From an uncultured Planctomycetaceae bacterium (GTDB taxonomy: Bacteria; Planctomycetota; Planctomycetia; Planctomycetales; Planctomycetaceae): a stretch of 12,765 nt of DNA. Below the pieces are notes generated by a model. It did not search any database and was not told the DNA's origin. It saw only the letters and a program-made list of their open reading frames with translations. Of this stretch, positions 1-7,387 are shown one piece after another. Both the position numbers and the translations under genes were made by a program. Position 1 is the stretch's first letter; each line of letters begins with the position of its first letter. The stretch covers positions 1 to 12,765 of the forward strand of contig CAIXQV010000741.1 in NCBI GenBank assembly GCA_903921605.1. Reading direction: 5' to 3'.

Positions 1-110
1 ACTTCATCCATATCCCGACGAATGAGCCAGCGAATTTGAGTTCGCATGGCATCCGGAACCGGGGCCGTCGCATTTGCTGCTGGTTGTTGATTTGTTCGCT
101 TCAATCCCAT
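1..110 (-). CDS. rimI: N-terminal fragment of probable RimI-like GNAT acetyltransferase
   Basis: Read on the minus strand, an ATG at 110-108 opens a frame that runs off the left edge after 36 complete codons. An exact GGAGG Shine-Dalgarno lies at 120-116 with a 5-nt gap, which decides this start over the in-frame ATG at 122-120. After about 22 low-complexity residues (Gln, Ala, Pro, Asn) comes MRTQIRWLIRRDMDE. This resembles the beginning of planctomycete ribosomal-protein S18 alanine N-acetyltransferases as I remember them, where a short tail precedes an 'IRWMIRRDMPEV'-type first strand and helix of the GNAT fold. RimI acetylates the N-terminal alanine of ribosomal protein S18 in the cytoplasm. 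The acetyl-CoA-binding motif lies outside the window, so the family call rests on about 15 residues. The gene is divergent from the fhc cluster. Confidence 0.5.
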   Translation of the reverse strand, partial: MGLKRTNQQPAANATAPVPDAMRTQIRWLIRRDMDE

Positions 111-604
111 TGCGGCCTCCATGCCGATGAGAACGCCAAAAACTTCACGCGCCCGGATCCTGATCAGGGGTCAACCTTCTTCAGCTTTAAGCGACCGCTC
201 AATCGCTTCAAGACCGCCTGCTGAACACCTCATTGTGTTCGCCGCGGTGATCACCAACGATCTCGCCATTTAAAGGCTTCGACGCCGGGAGGTCGGAAGT
301 TAACAGAGTTCGAAAGTCGAGTCTACGTTGATGGCCGTCTCCTTAGGAATCCACGGAAAATCCGTCATCATCGGAGAACCTCAGCGGCACTTTCTGCCGT
401 GCCCAGGACTCTTTCCCCCAAGCGACCACAATATCCTGTGGCCCGTTGTTGCCTGCTTCCGGCAATCCTCCGTGAAGCGAGCAATCTCTGCGCCATCATT
501 TCCGCGTTGGATGTGGTGGTTTCCATGTCATCGCGGTAGATTATGGCTGCGGATTGCTGGTTGCCTGTGAAAATCGAAGCTGTTGCATTTTGAAAGAGTG
601 ATTC
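111..604. other. Divergent intergenic region between rimI-like gene and fhcB
   Basis: This 494-nt stretch separates the minus-strand rimI-like gene from plus-strand fhcB and must contain the promoters of both. I see no convincing sigma-70 promoter pair, riboswitch, tRNA or terminator. The plus-strand frames at 36-224 and 328-570 have unremarkable composition and resemble nothing I know. The part at about 335-570 has coding-like composition on the minus strand and is listed separately. Confidence 0.5.
335..570 (-). pseudogene. Possible degenerate coding remnant, unrecognised
   Basis: On the minus strand the sequence looks protein-like but is split between frames. One frame reads AIIYRDDMETTTSNAEMMAQ near 545-485. 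A second frame reads GPQDIVVAWGKESWARQ and onward to DDDGFSVDS near 445-345, ending at a stop. Neither frame has a credible start and ribosome-binding site, and joining them needs a frameshift near 470-480. I do not recognise the family. It may be a decayed gene or simply a chance open frame; the evidence is codon texture only. Confidence 0.2.
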
Positions 605-1957
605 ATGACAAGTGCCTCAACGCAAGTGCATGCACCAACTCGCGGCGCCCCCGGAGAGCTGAAAGTTATTCAGGATGCCACCTGTACCTTCTGCGGTTGT
701 GTGTGCGACGATATCGATCTGTCAGTTAAAGATGATCACATTATCGAAGCGAAACGAGCCTGCGTTCTTGGCAAAGCGTGGTTTCTGAATCATAGCGTTG
801 AAGATCGGCCCAGTTGCACAATTGAAGGGCGCCCCGCGACGCTCGAAGAAGGCTATGACCGCGCCGCTCAGATTCTGACGAACGGTAAGAATCCGATCAT
901 TTATGGTCTCAGCGATTCTCCCTGCGAAGCACAGCGCGTCGCGGTGAGTATTGCGGACTGGATCAATGGCACGATCGACACGACAACCAGTGTCTGTCAC
1001 GGTCCTTCCGGCATGGCGTTCCAGGGAGTTGGTGAAGTCACCTGTTCTCTGGGCGAAGTTACCAATCGCGGTGATATGATTATCTTCTGGGGCGCGAATC
1101 CGGCGGAAAGTCATCCTCGCCATTTCACTCGCTATAGCCTGATGCCCAAAGGCATGTTTGTTCCGAATGGTCGCAAGGATCGAACTTGTGTGATCATTGA
1201 TGTCCGCAAGACGAAAAGCGCGAAGGCGGCTGACATCTTTATTCAGATCAAACCCAAACGTGACTTCGAGGCACTGTGGACATTGCGAGCGATGGCCAAA
1301 GGGATCGAGCTCGATCCGGAAGTTGTGCAGCGAGAAACAGGCGTTGAATTCTCCGTGTGGCAGGATTTGATGGACCGCATGAAGGCCTGTAAGTTTGGCG
1401 TCATCTTCTTTGGGATGGGCCTGACGATGACTCGCGGCAAGCATGCCAACACAGAAGCATTGCTGGCTCTGACGCGCGACATGAATGCTCATACGCGGTT
1501 CGTCGCCAAAGCCAATCGTGGCCACGGCAACGTTTCTGGTGCGGACAATGTCGTCTCGTGGCGCACGGGATATCCGTTTGGAGTGAATCATGCTCGCGGA
1601 TACCCGCGATTTAATCCCGGGGAGTATACGACGTCGGATACTCTGGCGAATCATGAAGCTGACTGCGGGATGATGATAGCCTGCGATCCGATGGCCAATT
1701 TTTCTCAGCCTGCTCGAGAACATCTGGCAACGATCCCGTACATCGCGCTCGACACGAAAGAAACTCCGACGACTCGCGCGGCGGCGGTGGCATTTACGGT
1801 GGCCACATACGGAATTAATACGGGAGGAACGGTGTATCGCATGGATGACGTGCCAATTCCGCTTCGACCGGCGTTTCCTTCTCCCCATCCGAGTGATTAC
1901 GACGTTCTGACCGCGATTGAAGAACGAGTGAAACTGATCAACGGTGTGACGGGTTAG
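605..1957 (+). CDS. fhcB: Formyltransferase/hydrolase complex subunit B (FmdB/FwdB-like)
   Basis: This 450-aa protein is the bacterial homologue of formylmethanofuran dehydrogenase subunit B, a member of the molybdopterin oxidoreductase superfamily. In bacteria the Fhc complex converts formyl-H4MPT plus water to formate and H4MPT through a formylated methanofuran-like carrier. The B subunit is thought to be structural rather than redox-active. Visible features: a Cys cluster CTFCGCVCDD at residues 27-36 and Cys53 (C27-x2-C30-x3-C34-x18-C53), which has the spacing of the 4Fe-4S motif of the archaeal enzyme. The motif SVCHGPS at 129-135 places Cys131 where archaeal FwdB has its metal-ligand Cys or Sec. 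Downstream are IIFWGANPAESHPRH and a Rossmann-like region. Length is normal for the family. The start ATG at 605 has only a weak AAAGAG upstream. It is the first gene of an fhcB-fhcA-fhcD cluster, 102 nt before fhcA. Confidence 0.95.
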   Translation: MTSASTQVHAPTRGAPGELKVIQDATCTFCGCVCDDIDLSVKDDHIIEAKRACVLGKAWFLNHSVEDRPSCTIEGRPATLEEGYDRAAQILTNGKNPIIYGLSDSPCEAQRVAVSIADWINGTIDTTTSVCHGPSGMAFQGVGEVTCSLGEVTNRGDMIIFWGANPAESHPRHFTRYSLMPKGMFVPNGRKDRTCVIIDVRKTKSAKAADIFIQIKPKRDFEALWTLRAMAKGIELDPEVVQRETGVEFSVWQDLMDRMKACKFGVIFFGMGLTMTRGKHANTEALLALTRDMNAHTRFVAKANRGHGNVSGADNVVSWRTGYPFGVNHARGYPRFNPGEYTTSDTLANHEADCGMMIACDPMANFSQPAREHLATIPYIALDTKETPTTRAAAVAFTVATYGINTGGTVYRMDDVPIPLRPAFPSPHPSDYDVLTAIEERVKLINGVTG

Positions 1958-2003
1958 TTTGAAGTTTACAACAGCTCATGTGACCGTTGTTCCTCCGACC
2001 GCT

Positions 2004-2023
2004 CTGGAGTGCTTTGACTCCAG
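2004..2023. repeat. Short perfect palindrome between fhcB and fhcA
   Basis: CTGGAGT (2004-2010) and ACTCCAG (2017-2023) form a perfect 7-bp stem around a 6-nt loop. It lies mid-way in the 102-nt fhcB-fhcA gap. No T-run follows, so it is not a typical intrinsic terminator; the operon probably reads through. I recall similar 'ctggagtgctttgactccag' units scattered in planctomycete intergenic regions, which would make this a REP-like element, but a genome search is needed to establish that. Confidence 0.6.
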
Positions 2024-2059
2024 CCCCGCTCCCCATAAGTTCTCTTAAGCGCACGGCCA

Positions 2060-3724
2060 ATGACATCACCCGACTACATCAAGATCTCACAGGGAACGGT
2101 GTATGATCCCGCCAATGGTATCGATGGCGAAGTTCGTGATCTTTGGGTCCTGAACGGTCGCATCGTCGAAGCACCAACCGATTCCACGATCCGTCCTTCA
2201 CGCACGATTGATGCGGCCGGATTGGTCGTCATGCCCGGCGGCATTGATATGCATTGCCATATTGCCGGGCCTAAGGTGAATGTCGCTCGCAAAATGAGGC
2301 CTGAGGAAAAGCGTCGCGGCGAACAGATGCCGCGTACGAATGTCACTCACAGCGGCACGATGGGAAGCGTGCCCAGCACATTCGCGACCGGCTACAAATA
2401 CGCCGCTCTGGGGTATACGACAGCGTTCGATGCGGCTGTTCCTCCTTTGGGAGCTCGCCATGCTCACGAGGAATTTGAAGACACGCCGTGCCTCGACAAG
2501 GGTTTCTATGTTCTGATGGGGAATAATCACTACGTGATGCAATCCCTCCAGCGCAATGAACCACAGAAGTTAAAAGCCTTTATCGGCTGGTTGTTGGCCG
2601 CCAGCAAAGGGTTTGCTCCGAAGCTGGTGAATCCCGGCGGTGTGGAAGTCTGGAAGTCGAAGCAGGCCGGAAATGTCAGCGGGCTGGATTCGGATATTGA
2701 TCATTTCCATGTGACGCCGCGTCAGATTATTAGTGGAGTCGCTCAGGCTGCGGCTGAACTGGGACTGCCTCACCCGGTGCATATTCACTGCAATAATCTG
2801 GGGATGCCAGGCAACTGGGAAACGACTCTGGAAACGATGCGAGCTCTCGAAGGGCGTCGTGGTCATATAACTCACATTCAGTTTCACAGCTATGGCGGCG
2901 GGAACGGCGACGAGAATACCTTCAACAGCAAAGTGCTGCCGCTGGTCGATTATGTGAATTCTCATCCGAATATCACGGTCGACGTCGGCCAGGTGCTGTT
3001 TGGAGAGACGACCAGTATGACGGGCGACGGGCCGCTGGGATATTTTCTGTCGAAGGTCTACGGTGGCAAATGGTTCAGCAGTGACACGGAGATGGAATCC
3101 GGCTGTGGAATTACTCCGATCAAGTATCGCAATAAGTCCCTGGTGCATTCTCTGCAGTGGGCGATCGGGCTCGAATGGTACCTGCTGGTGAATGATCCCT
3201 GGCGAGTCGTCATGAGTACTGATCATCCGAACGGCGGATCGTTCCTGGCTTATCCTCAGATTATTCGTTTTCTGATGGATCGCACTTATCGTCGCGACGT
3301 GCTGAAGACATGTCCGCCCGAAATTCTGCAGCGATCATCACTGTGGGATATCGAACGACAGTATACGCTGAACGAGATCGCAATTATTACGCGAGCAGGC
3401 CCCGCGCGGATTCTGGGACTGAAAGACAAAGGTCATCTTGGTCCTGGCGCAGATGCCGATATTACGATTTATACGCCGCATGAAAACAAAGAGATCATGT
3501 TCGAAATGCCGCGCGTGGTGATCAAATCCGGCGAGGTACTTGTCGAACAGGGAGAGATCCGCAAAACTCTGATCGGGAAAACTCTGCACGTCAGTCCCAA
3601 CTACGATATTGAAGTCGAACCGGACATTAAGGAATGGTTCGAAAAGTACTATTCGATTCAGTGGAGAAACTACCCGGTAGATCTGAGCTATCTCAGTGAA
3701 TCGTGTGTGATCCCGACGAAGTGA
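2060..3724 (+). CDS. fhcA: Formyltransferase/hydrolase complex subunit A (FmdA/FwdA-like amidohydrolase)
   Basis: This 554-aa cytoplasmic protein is a metal-dependent amidohydrolase of the FwdA/FhcA family. It hydrolyses the formyl group from the formylated methanofuran-type carrier to give formate. Metal-centre residues can be followed through the chain: HxH at H65/H67 in GGIDMHCHIAG; K188 in APKLVNPGG, the likely carboxylated bridging lysine; H243 in PVHIHCNN; H272 and/or H276 in HITHIQFHSYGG; and D388 in MSTDHPNGG, the likely catalytic aspartate. These assignments are by motif position, not by alignment. A typical urease-like composite domain follows near the C-terminus (LGPGADADITIY, VVIKSGEVLVEQGEI). 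Length matches the family. The ATG at 2060 has no clear Shine-Dalgarno. It sits between fhcB and fhcD on the same strand, with which it forms a complex. Confidence 0.96.
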   Translation: MTSPDYIKISQGTVYDPANGIDGEVRDLWVLNGRIVEAPTDSTIRPSRTIDAAGLVVMPGGIDMHCHIAGPKVNVARKMRPEEKRRGEQMPRTNVTHSGTMGSVPSTFATGYKYAALGYTTAFDAAVPPLGARHAHEEFEDTPCLDKGFYVLMGNNHYVMQSLQRNEPQKLKAFIGWLLAASKGFAPKLVNPGGVEVWKSKQAGNVSGLDSDIDHFHVTPRQIISGVAQAAAELGLPHPVHIHCNNLGMPGNWETTLETMRALEGRRGHITHIQFHSYGGGNGDENTFNSKVLPLVDYVNSHPNITVDVGQVLFGETTSMTGDGPLGYFLSKVYGGKWFSSDTEMESGCGITPIKYRNKSLVHSLQWAIGLEWYLLVNDPWRVVMSTDHPNGGSFLAYPQIIRFLMDRTYRRDVLKTCPPEILQRSSLWDIERQYTLNEIAIITRAGPARILGLKDKGHLGPGADADITIYTPHENKEIMFEMPRVVIKSGEVLVEQGEIRKTLIGKTLHVSPNYDIEVEPDIKEWFEKYYSIQWRNYPVDLSYLSESCVIPTK

Positions 3725-3787
3725 TTTTGCTCAGTTCCTGATGCCAGATTTCTGCATTGGGCCAGTTCAAGCCGTGCCGTGTGTGTT

Positions 3788-3823
3788 TAGTAGGGTGGGA
3801 CCAGCGGAGCGCCGGCCCACCGC
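3788..3823. repeat. REP-like GC-rich hairpin between fhcA and fhcD
   Basis: GGTGGG at 3794-3799 pairs with CCCACC at 3816-3821. The inner CCAGCG/CGCCGG segments extend the stem with one bulge and one mismatch. The sequence around it, of the form TAGGGTGGGACCAGCG...CCGGCCCACC, matches a palindrome I remember as abundant between genes of planctomycetes. It is in the 138-nt gap between fhcA and fhcD and lacks a downstream T-run. A role in mRNA stability or processing of the polycistron is possible but unproven. Confidence 0.65.
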
Positions 3824-3824
3824 A

Positions 3825-3854
3825 ACTGTCAACGAAGAGACTGTCAACAAAGAG
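3825..3854. repeat. Contiguous 15-bp tandem duplication upstream of fhcD
   Basis: ACTGTCAACGAAGAG (3825-3839) is directly followed by ACTGTCAACAAAGAG (3840-3854), two 15-bp units with one mismatch. The second unit ends 8 nt before the fhcD ATG and supplies the AAAGAG that may serve as a weak ribosome-binding site. The pair abuts the REP-like hairpin at 3788-3823. Confidence 0.75.
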
Positions 3855-3862
3855 TGTGATTA

Positions 3863-4780
3863 ATGTCTGAGGTTTCAGCAGCATCTTTGCAACTGCATGG
3901 CGTCGAGATTATCGATACGTTTGCAGAAGCCTTTCCCATCAAGGCCGCTCGGTTGATCATTACCGCCGACAGTCTCAAGTGGGCCGTCACCGGCGCGACT
4001 GTGTTGTGTGGCAATGCAACCAGTGTGATCGCCTGTGATGTGGAAGCGGCTATTGAGCGAACGCTCACGGCTGAGGAAACTCCGGACATGCGTCCGGGTG
4101 TTTCTGTCCTGGTCTTTGGCTTCGGCACCGAAGCCCTTGGGAAAGCACTGCAGGGACGCGTGGGCCAGTGTATTCTGACTTGCCCAACCACAGCCTGTTA
4201 CAACGGCATTCTGGATTGTCCAAAGGAAAAACAGATCCGCATCGGAGGCGCTATTCGCTACTTCGGCGACGGTTTTCAGGTTGCCAAGAAGTTTGATCAT
4301 CGACGTTTCTGGCGTATTCCGACGATGGACGGTGAGTTCGTCTGCGAGGATTATTTCGGAACCGTAACCGGAGTCGCCGGTGGCAACTTACTGATCTGCG
4401 GTACAGATTCGTCATCAGCGTTGCTGGCAACTGAAGCGGCCGTCGAAGCAATTGGAAAAGGCACTGATGTCGCGTTGCCGTTTCCTGGCGGGATTGTTCG
4501 TTCGGGCAGCAAAGTGGGGTCTCGCTATCCCAAGTTGAAAGCCAGCACAAACGATGCCTATTGCCCAACATTGCGAGGCGTCACAAAGACTGAGTTGCCA
4601 AAGGATTGTCAGGCGGTTTATGAAATCGTGATCGATGGTCTCTCCTTTGAAGCCGTGCAGTCCGCAATGAAACGTGGGCTCCATGCGGCGGCAGCGTCGA
4701 AGAATGTTCTTCGTATCACCGCGGGCAACTACGGCGGAAAACTTGGCAAGCATCATTTCCATTTGAAGGATCTGCTCTAG
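3863..4780 (+). CDS. fhcD: Formyltransferase subunit D (formylmethanofuran:H4MPT formyltransferase, Ftr-like)
   Basis: This 305-aa protein is the Ftr homologue that transfers the formyl group between tetrahydromethanopterin and the methanofuran-type carrier, in the cytoplasm within the Fhc complex. Recognisable Ftr features are the N-terminal LHGVEIIDTFAEAFPIKAAR (residues 11-30), ILTCPTTACYNG (104-115), the central GEFVCEDYFGTVTGVAGGN (157-175), ALPFPGGIVRSGSKVGSRYP (204-223) and the C-terminal TAGNYGGKLGKHHFHL (286-301). The length is close to that of archaeal Ftr. The ATG at 3863 is preceded by a poor AAAGAG. It is the last fhc gene here. The next gene 143 nt on is unrelated, and no FhcC follows. 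Confidence 0.96.
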   Translation: MSEVSAASLQLHGVEIIDTFAEAFPIKAARLIITADSLKWAVTGATVLCGNATSVIACDVEAAIERTLTAEETPDMRPGVSVLVFGFGTEALGKALQGRVGQCILTCPTTACYNGILDCPKEKQIRIGGAIRYFGDGFQVAKKFDHRRFWRIPTMDGEFVCEDYFGTVTGVAGGNLLICGTDSSSALLATEAAVEAIGKGTDVALPFPGGIVRSGSKVGSRYPKLKASTNDAYCPTLRGVTKTELPKDCQAVYEIVIDGLSFEAVQSAMKRGLHAAAASKNVLRITAGNYGGKLGKHHFHLKDLL

Positions 4781-4923
4781 CCGGCTCAGATTCCTTTGCG
4801 ATAAACGTGATGGGAAAGGGGAGGGGCAGTGGTCGCATCTGAGCGATTCGACAAAGGCACTTGGCAAGCAAAGCTCTGCAACCTACCATGGAAGAGGGAT
4901 CGTGAAGTTTTCTGAGAGATTGC

Positions 4924-5379
4924 ATGCGTCGCTTTTTGTCCATCGTCCTGATCGTGATGATTCTGACCTCTCAGGGTCTGTGCGTAGTTCATGCGCATGT
5001 CGGAATGGCGTTGAGTCACTCAGAATCGCATTCCGGGCGCCCACACTTTCATGTGCACGGCTCGCATTCTCATGGATCCCATGAAGATTCTGCAGATCAC
5101 CATCATGATGAGGCACCGGTGTTGCCTGCAGTAACGCGGGTTCCATGTCCGTGGCACGATTCCGACGCCTGCTACTGTGCAGATTCTGTCGTGTCGATGA
5201 TCCAACGTTCCAGTGCTGCCGAGACACTGGATTTTATGTTGCTGGAACTGGCTGTCTGTAGCGTCGGATTTGTTCAACCAGAAGCCTTCTCTGCTCTTGA
5301 CGGTCGGCCTGATGCGCCTCGTCAATGGAGCAATGCGCGCACTCCGCTGTACTTGCGCGATCTTTCGATACGCTGTTAG
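4924..5379 (+). CDS. Small secreted His-rich protein, probable metal-binding
   Basis: This 151-aa protein starts with a short, clear signal sequence (RR then a hydrophobic run at residues 4-19; likely cut near VHA-H at 24/25). A stretch at about 25-62 follows that is very rich in histidine (HSESHSGRPHFHVHGSHSH, then DHHHDE). After it come VPCPWHD and DACYCAD, offering Cys/His ligands near residues 75-85, and a short hydrophobic region at 103-117. The end, TPLYLRDLSIRC, is reminiscent of small proteins that precede Co/Zn/Cd or Cu efflux genes (DUF2946-like in layout), but I cannot assign a family. It is 182 nt upstream of the adaptor gene on the same strand, which suggests periplasmic metal buffering or sensing for the pump. 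The start ATG at 4924 is preferred because only this one gives a signal peptide; its Shine-Dalgarno (GAGAG) is weak. Confidence 0.8.
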   Translation: MRRFLSIVLIVMILTSQGLCVVHAHVGMALSHSESHSGRPHFHVHGSHSHGSHEDSADHHHDEAPVLPAVTRVPCPWHDSDACYCADSVVSMIQRSSAAETLDFMLLELAVCSVGFVQPEAFSALDGRPDAPRQWSNARTPLYLRDLSIRC

Positions 5380-5405
5380 GCCTTGAGAGGCAGCTTGTTT
5401 TGCCA

Positions 5406-5419
5406 CGGCAGTGCTGCCG
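5406..5419. other. Perfect short hairpin in the leader before the RND genes
   Basis: CGGCAG (5406-5411) and CTGCCG (5414-5419) form a tight 6-bp stem in the 182-nt gap between the His-rich gene and the adaptor gene. A larger alternative pairs GGCAGC near 5389-5394 with GCTGCC near 5413-5418. Further along, TTGACA at 5495-5500 would fit a -35 box, but no good -10 lies at the right distance. Whether the gap holds an attenuator or a promoter is undecided. Confidence 0.3.
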
Positions 5420-5561
5420 CTCACGTTACCGATTCCGGCAAGGCTTTCATCGAGATCAAGCTCTCATCTTCCAGCTGAGCGTGTTTCCGGTTAATTGACA
5501 ACTGGCCGCTTAACCGCCGCGAACAATCTGCTCGCCTCCTGTTCTGTCTCAAGGTGTACAC

Positions 5562-6965
5562 ATGCGCCTCGCAAAATCATTCTCCGTTTTTGGCGTTCTT
5601 GTCCTTGTGGGAATCGCCGCGTATCAGACTCGTGATTCATGGTCGAAACCGCTAAAGCAGAAGAGCGTTACGCAGGCTCAGAAGGAGCAGGCTGTTCCGC
5701 CGATTCAGGAAGCGAAAACGCTTAAGATGAGCGAGCAGGCCCGAAAGAACCTCGGGCTGGTTTCACGGCCGACTAAGCCACAGGCCTACTGGCGAACGAT
5801 CGAAGTGCCGGGTGAGATCGTGGATCGGCCGGGCTATTCGGATCGAGGTGTCACGTCGCCAGCGGTCGGAGTCGTCACGGAGGTTCATGCGTTTCCTGGC
5901 GACACTGTGAAGCCGGGGGATCGTCTCTTTACTCTGCGACTCTTCAGTGAGTACCTGCAGAATACTCAGTCAGAACTATTCAAGGCGACTCGGGAAATTC
6001 AGCTTATTACTGAGCAACACGCGAGGCTTGAAGGTCTCGTGAAATCAGGCGGAGTGCCTGAATCTCGGCTCATTGAGCTCGACAATCAACTTCGACGACA
6101 GAAGGCCTTGATTCAGTCGTATCAACAGGATCTGCTCACACGTGGCCTGAATCCTGAGCAGATCAGGAGTGTTGCCGACGGAACGTTCGTTTCAACGATT
6201 GAAGTTGTCGCTCCTGCTGTGATGGATCACAAGAAGAATTCGTCTGAGATTCAGCCTGTGGTGTTTCACGCCACAGGAAGCAATGTCGATGGACTGGCCT
6301 ATGAGGTGCAGGAGTTAAACGTCGAATTGGGTCAGCAGGTTCAGGCTGGTCAACTGCTGTCGACATTGGCCAATCACCACGCCTTGTTCATTGAAGGTCA
6401 TGCGTTTAAGCGAGAGGCCTCGTTTCTGGCGAAGGCCGCTGAAAACAACTGGCCAATTCGATGCAGCTTTGCAGAGGATGATCAGGTCGACTGGCCTGCA
6501 TTTGATCAAACACTTGAGATCAGGCACCTCGCGAATGCCGTCAACTCCGAAACTCGAACGTTCAACTTCTTCATTCCGCTCTTGAATCAGTCGCGAGCGT
6601 ACGACAAAGACAACCAGACGTTCATTGTCTGGCGGTTTCGCCCGGGCCAGCGTGTGCGGCTGCAGGTGCCCGTCGAAGAATTAAAGAATGTGCTTGTCCT
6701 GCCATCCGCAGCCATCGTGCGCGAGGGACCGGAGGCCTACGTATTTCAGCAGAATGGTGATTTGTTCAATCGACTCCCCGTGCACGTGCTTCACGAAGAC
6801 CGACTCCAGACTGTGCTGGCCAATGACGGCAGCGTGAAAGCCGGGCTGTATCTGGCACAAAGCGCAGCGGCTTCACTGAATCGAGTCCTGAAGGCTCAGG
6901 CGGCCAGCGGTATTCGTGCGGACGTTCATGTGCACGCTGATGGAACGGTGCATGCGGCCCATTGA
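5562..6965 (+). CDS. RND efflux periplasmic adaptor (CzcB/CusB-like)
   Basis: This 467-aa membrane-fusion protein would link the inner-membrane RND permease to an outer-membrane channel. Visible regions are: an N-terminal membrane anchor or signal (residues 8-21); the first half of the barrel-sandwich (lipoyl) domain, VTSPAVGVVTEVHAFPGDTV (97-116) with VKPGDRLFTL; an alpha-helical hairpin about 127-192; the second lipoyl half, ELNVELGQQVQAGQLLSTLA (251-270); beta-barrel sequence around RFRPGQRVRLQVPVEELKNV (358-377); and a membrane-proximal domain from about 378. The C-terminus is HVHADGTVHAAH, a His-rich tail that may bind metal. The ATG at 5562 has AAGGTG about 6 nt upstream. The substrate cannot be read from sequence; the His-rich neighbours favour a metal cation. 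The stop codon is immediately followed by a heptamer-repeat array. Confidence 0.93.
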   Translation: MRLAKSFSVFGVLVLVGIAAYQTRDSWSKPLKQKSVTQAQKEQAVPPIQEAKTLKMSEQARKNLGLVSRPTKPQAYWRTIEVPGEIVDRPGYSDRGVTSPAVGVVTEVHAFPGDTVKPGDRLFTLRLFSEYLQNTQSELFKATREIQLITEQHARLEGLVKSGGVPESRLIELDNQLRRQKALIQSYQQDLLTRGLNPEQIRSVADGTFVSTIEVVAPAVMDHKKNSSEIQPVVFHATGSNVDGLAYEVQELNVELGQQVQAGQLLSTLANHHALFIEGHAFKREASFLAKAAENNWPIRCSFAEDDQVDWPAFDQTLEIRHLANAVNSETRTFNFFIPLLNQSRAYDKDNQTFIVWRFRPGQRVRLQVPVEELKNVLVLPSAAIVREGPEAYVFQQNGDLFNRLPVHVLHEDRLQTVLANDGSVKAGLYLAQSAAASLNRVLKAQAASGIRADVHVHADGTVHAAH

Positions 6966-7003
6966 GAATTGCCGATTGGAGATTGCCGATCGAAGATTGG
7001 AAA
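6966..7003. repeat. Left heptanucleotide-repeat array flanking the four-helix gene
   Basis: Directly after the adaptor stop codon the sequence divides into 7-nt units: AATTGCC, GATTGGA, GATTGCC, GATCGAA, GATTGGA, then AA. Positions 6970-6985 are a perfect 16-nt inverted match to 7400-7415. Positions 6970-6992 are a perfect 23-nt inverted match to 9063-9085 inside the permease gene. The array and its partner at 7388-7425 bracket the four-helix gene in inverted orientation and could pair in RNA. Confidence 0.9.
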
Positions 7004-7030
7004 GAGCAAAGATGAGATGGAGATTGAGCG

Positions 7031-7384
7031 ATGGACAACGTTGAATTGAAGAGTCGGACGAAGCAATTTGCGTTGCGGGCTATGAAACTGGTGGTGGCTT
7101 TACCAGTGGACGCTGTTGGAAAGACCATTGGGGCGCAGCTCGTTCGAAGTGCGACATCTGTGGGAGCCAATTATCGAGCGGCCTGTCGAGGTCGATCGAA
7201 GGCGGAATTCATAGCGAAGCTGCAAATTGTCGTCGAAGAAGCAGATGAATGCTGCTATTGGCTGGAGCTGATCATCGAAGGGGCCCTCTTGCCCGAACCC
7301 AAAGTGAACCCGCTCCTCGACGAAGCCAATCAGCTTACCGCCATCATGGTCGCGTCTCGAAAATCCGCCCAAAGCCGCCCCTAA
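7031..7384 (+). CDS. Four-helix-bundle protein, S23/IVP family (23S rRNA intervening-sequence type)
   Basis: This 117-aa protein belongs to the S23/IVP four-helix-bundle family: LRAMKLVVALPVDAVGKTIG (helix 1-2), QLVRSATSVGANYRAACRG (36-54), KAEFIAKLQIVVEEADECCY (57-76) with WLELIIEG following, and a last helix from about 92. Members occur as ORFs inside 23S rRNA intervening sequences, as free-standing genes, and as Avd of diversity-generating retroelements; their biochemical role is poorly defined, with nucleic-acid binding proposed. The family call is firm and the function is not. GGAG at 7019-7022 lies 8 nt before the ATG. It is wedged between adaptor and permease genes that are normally neighbours and is bracketed by inverted heptamer arrays, so I infer it arrived as an insertion. 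No reverse transcriptase or variable repeat is in the window. Confidence 0.93.
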   Translation: MDNVELKSRTKQFALRAMKLVVALPVDAVGKTIGAQLVRSATSVGANYRAACRGRSKAEFIAKLQIVVEEADECCYWLELIIEGALLPEPKVNPLLDEANQLTAIMVASRKSAQSRP

Positions 7385-7387
7385 CTG

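Noticed and set aside
36..224. Plus-strand 62-codon frame at the left edge
   Set aside because: It lies antisense to the rimI-like N-terminus, which has a perfect Shine-Dalgarno and recognisable residues.
722..1888. Long minus-strand open frame (388 codons) antisense to fhcB
   Set aside because: Its composition (very rich in Arg/His) is that of a shadow frame, and the plus strand carries an unmistakable FhcB.
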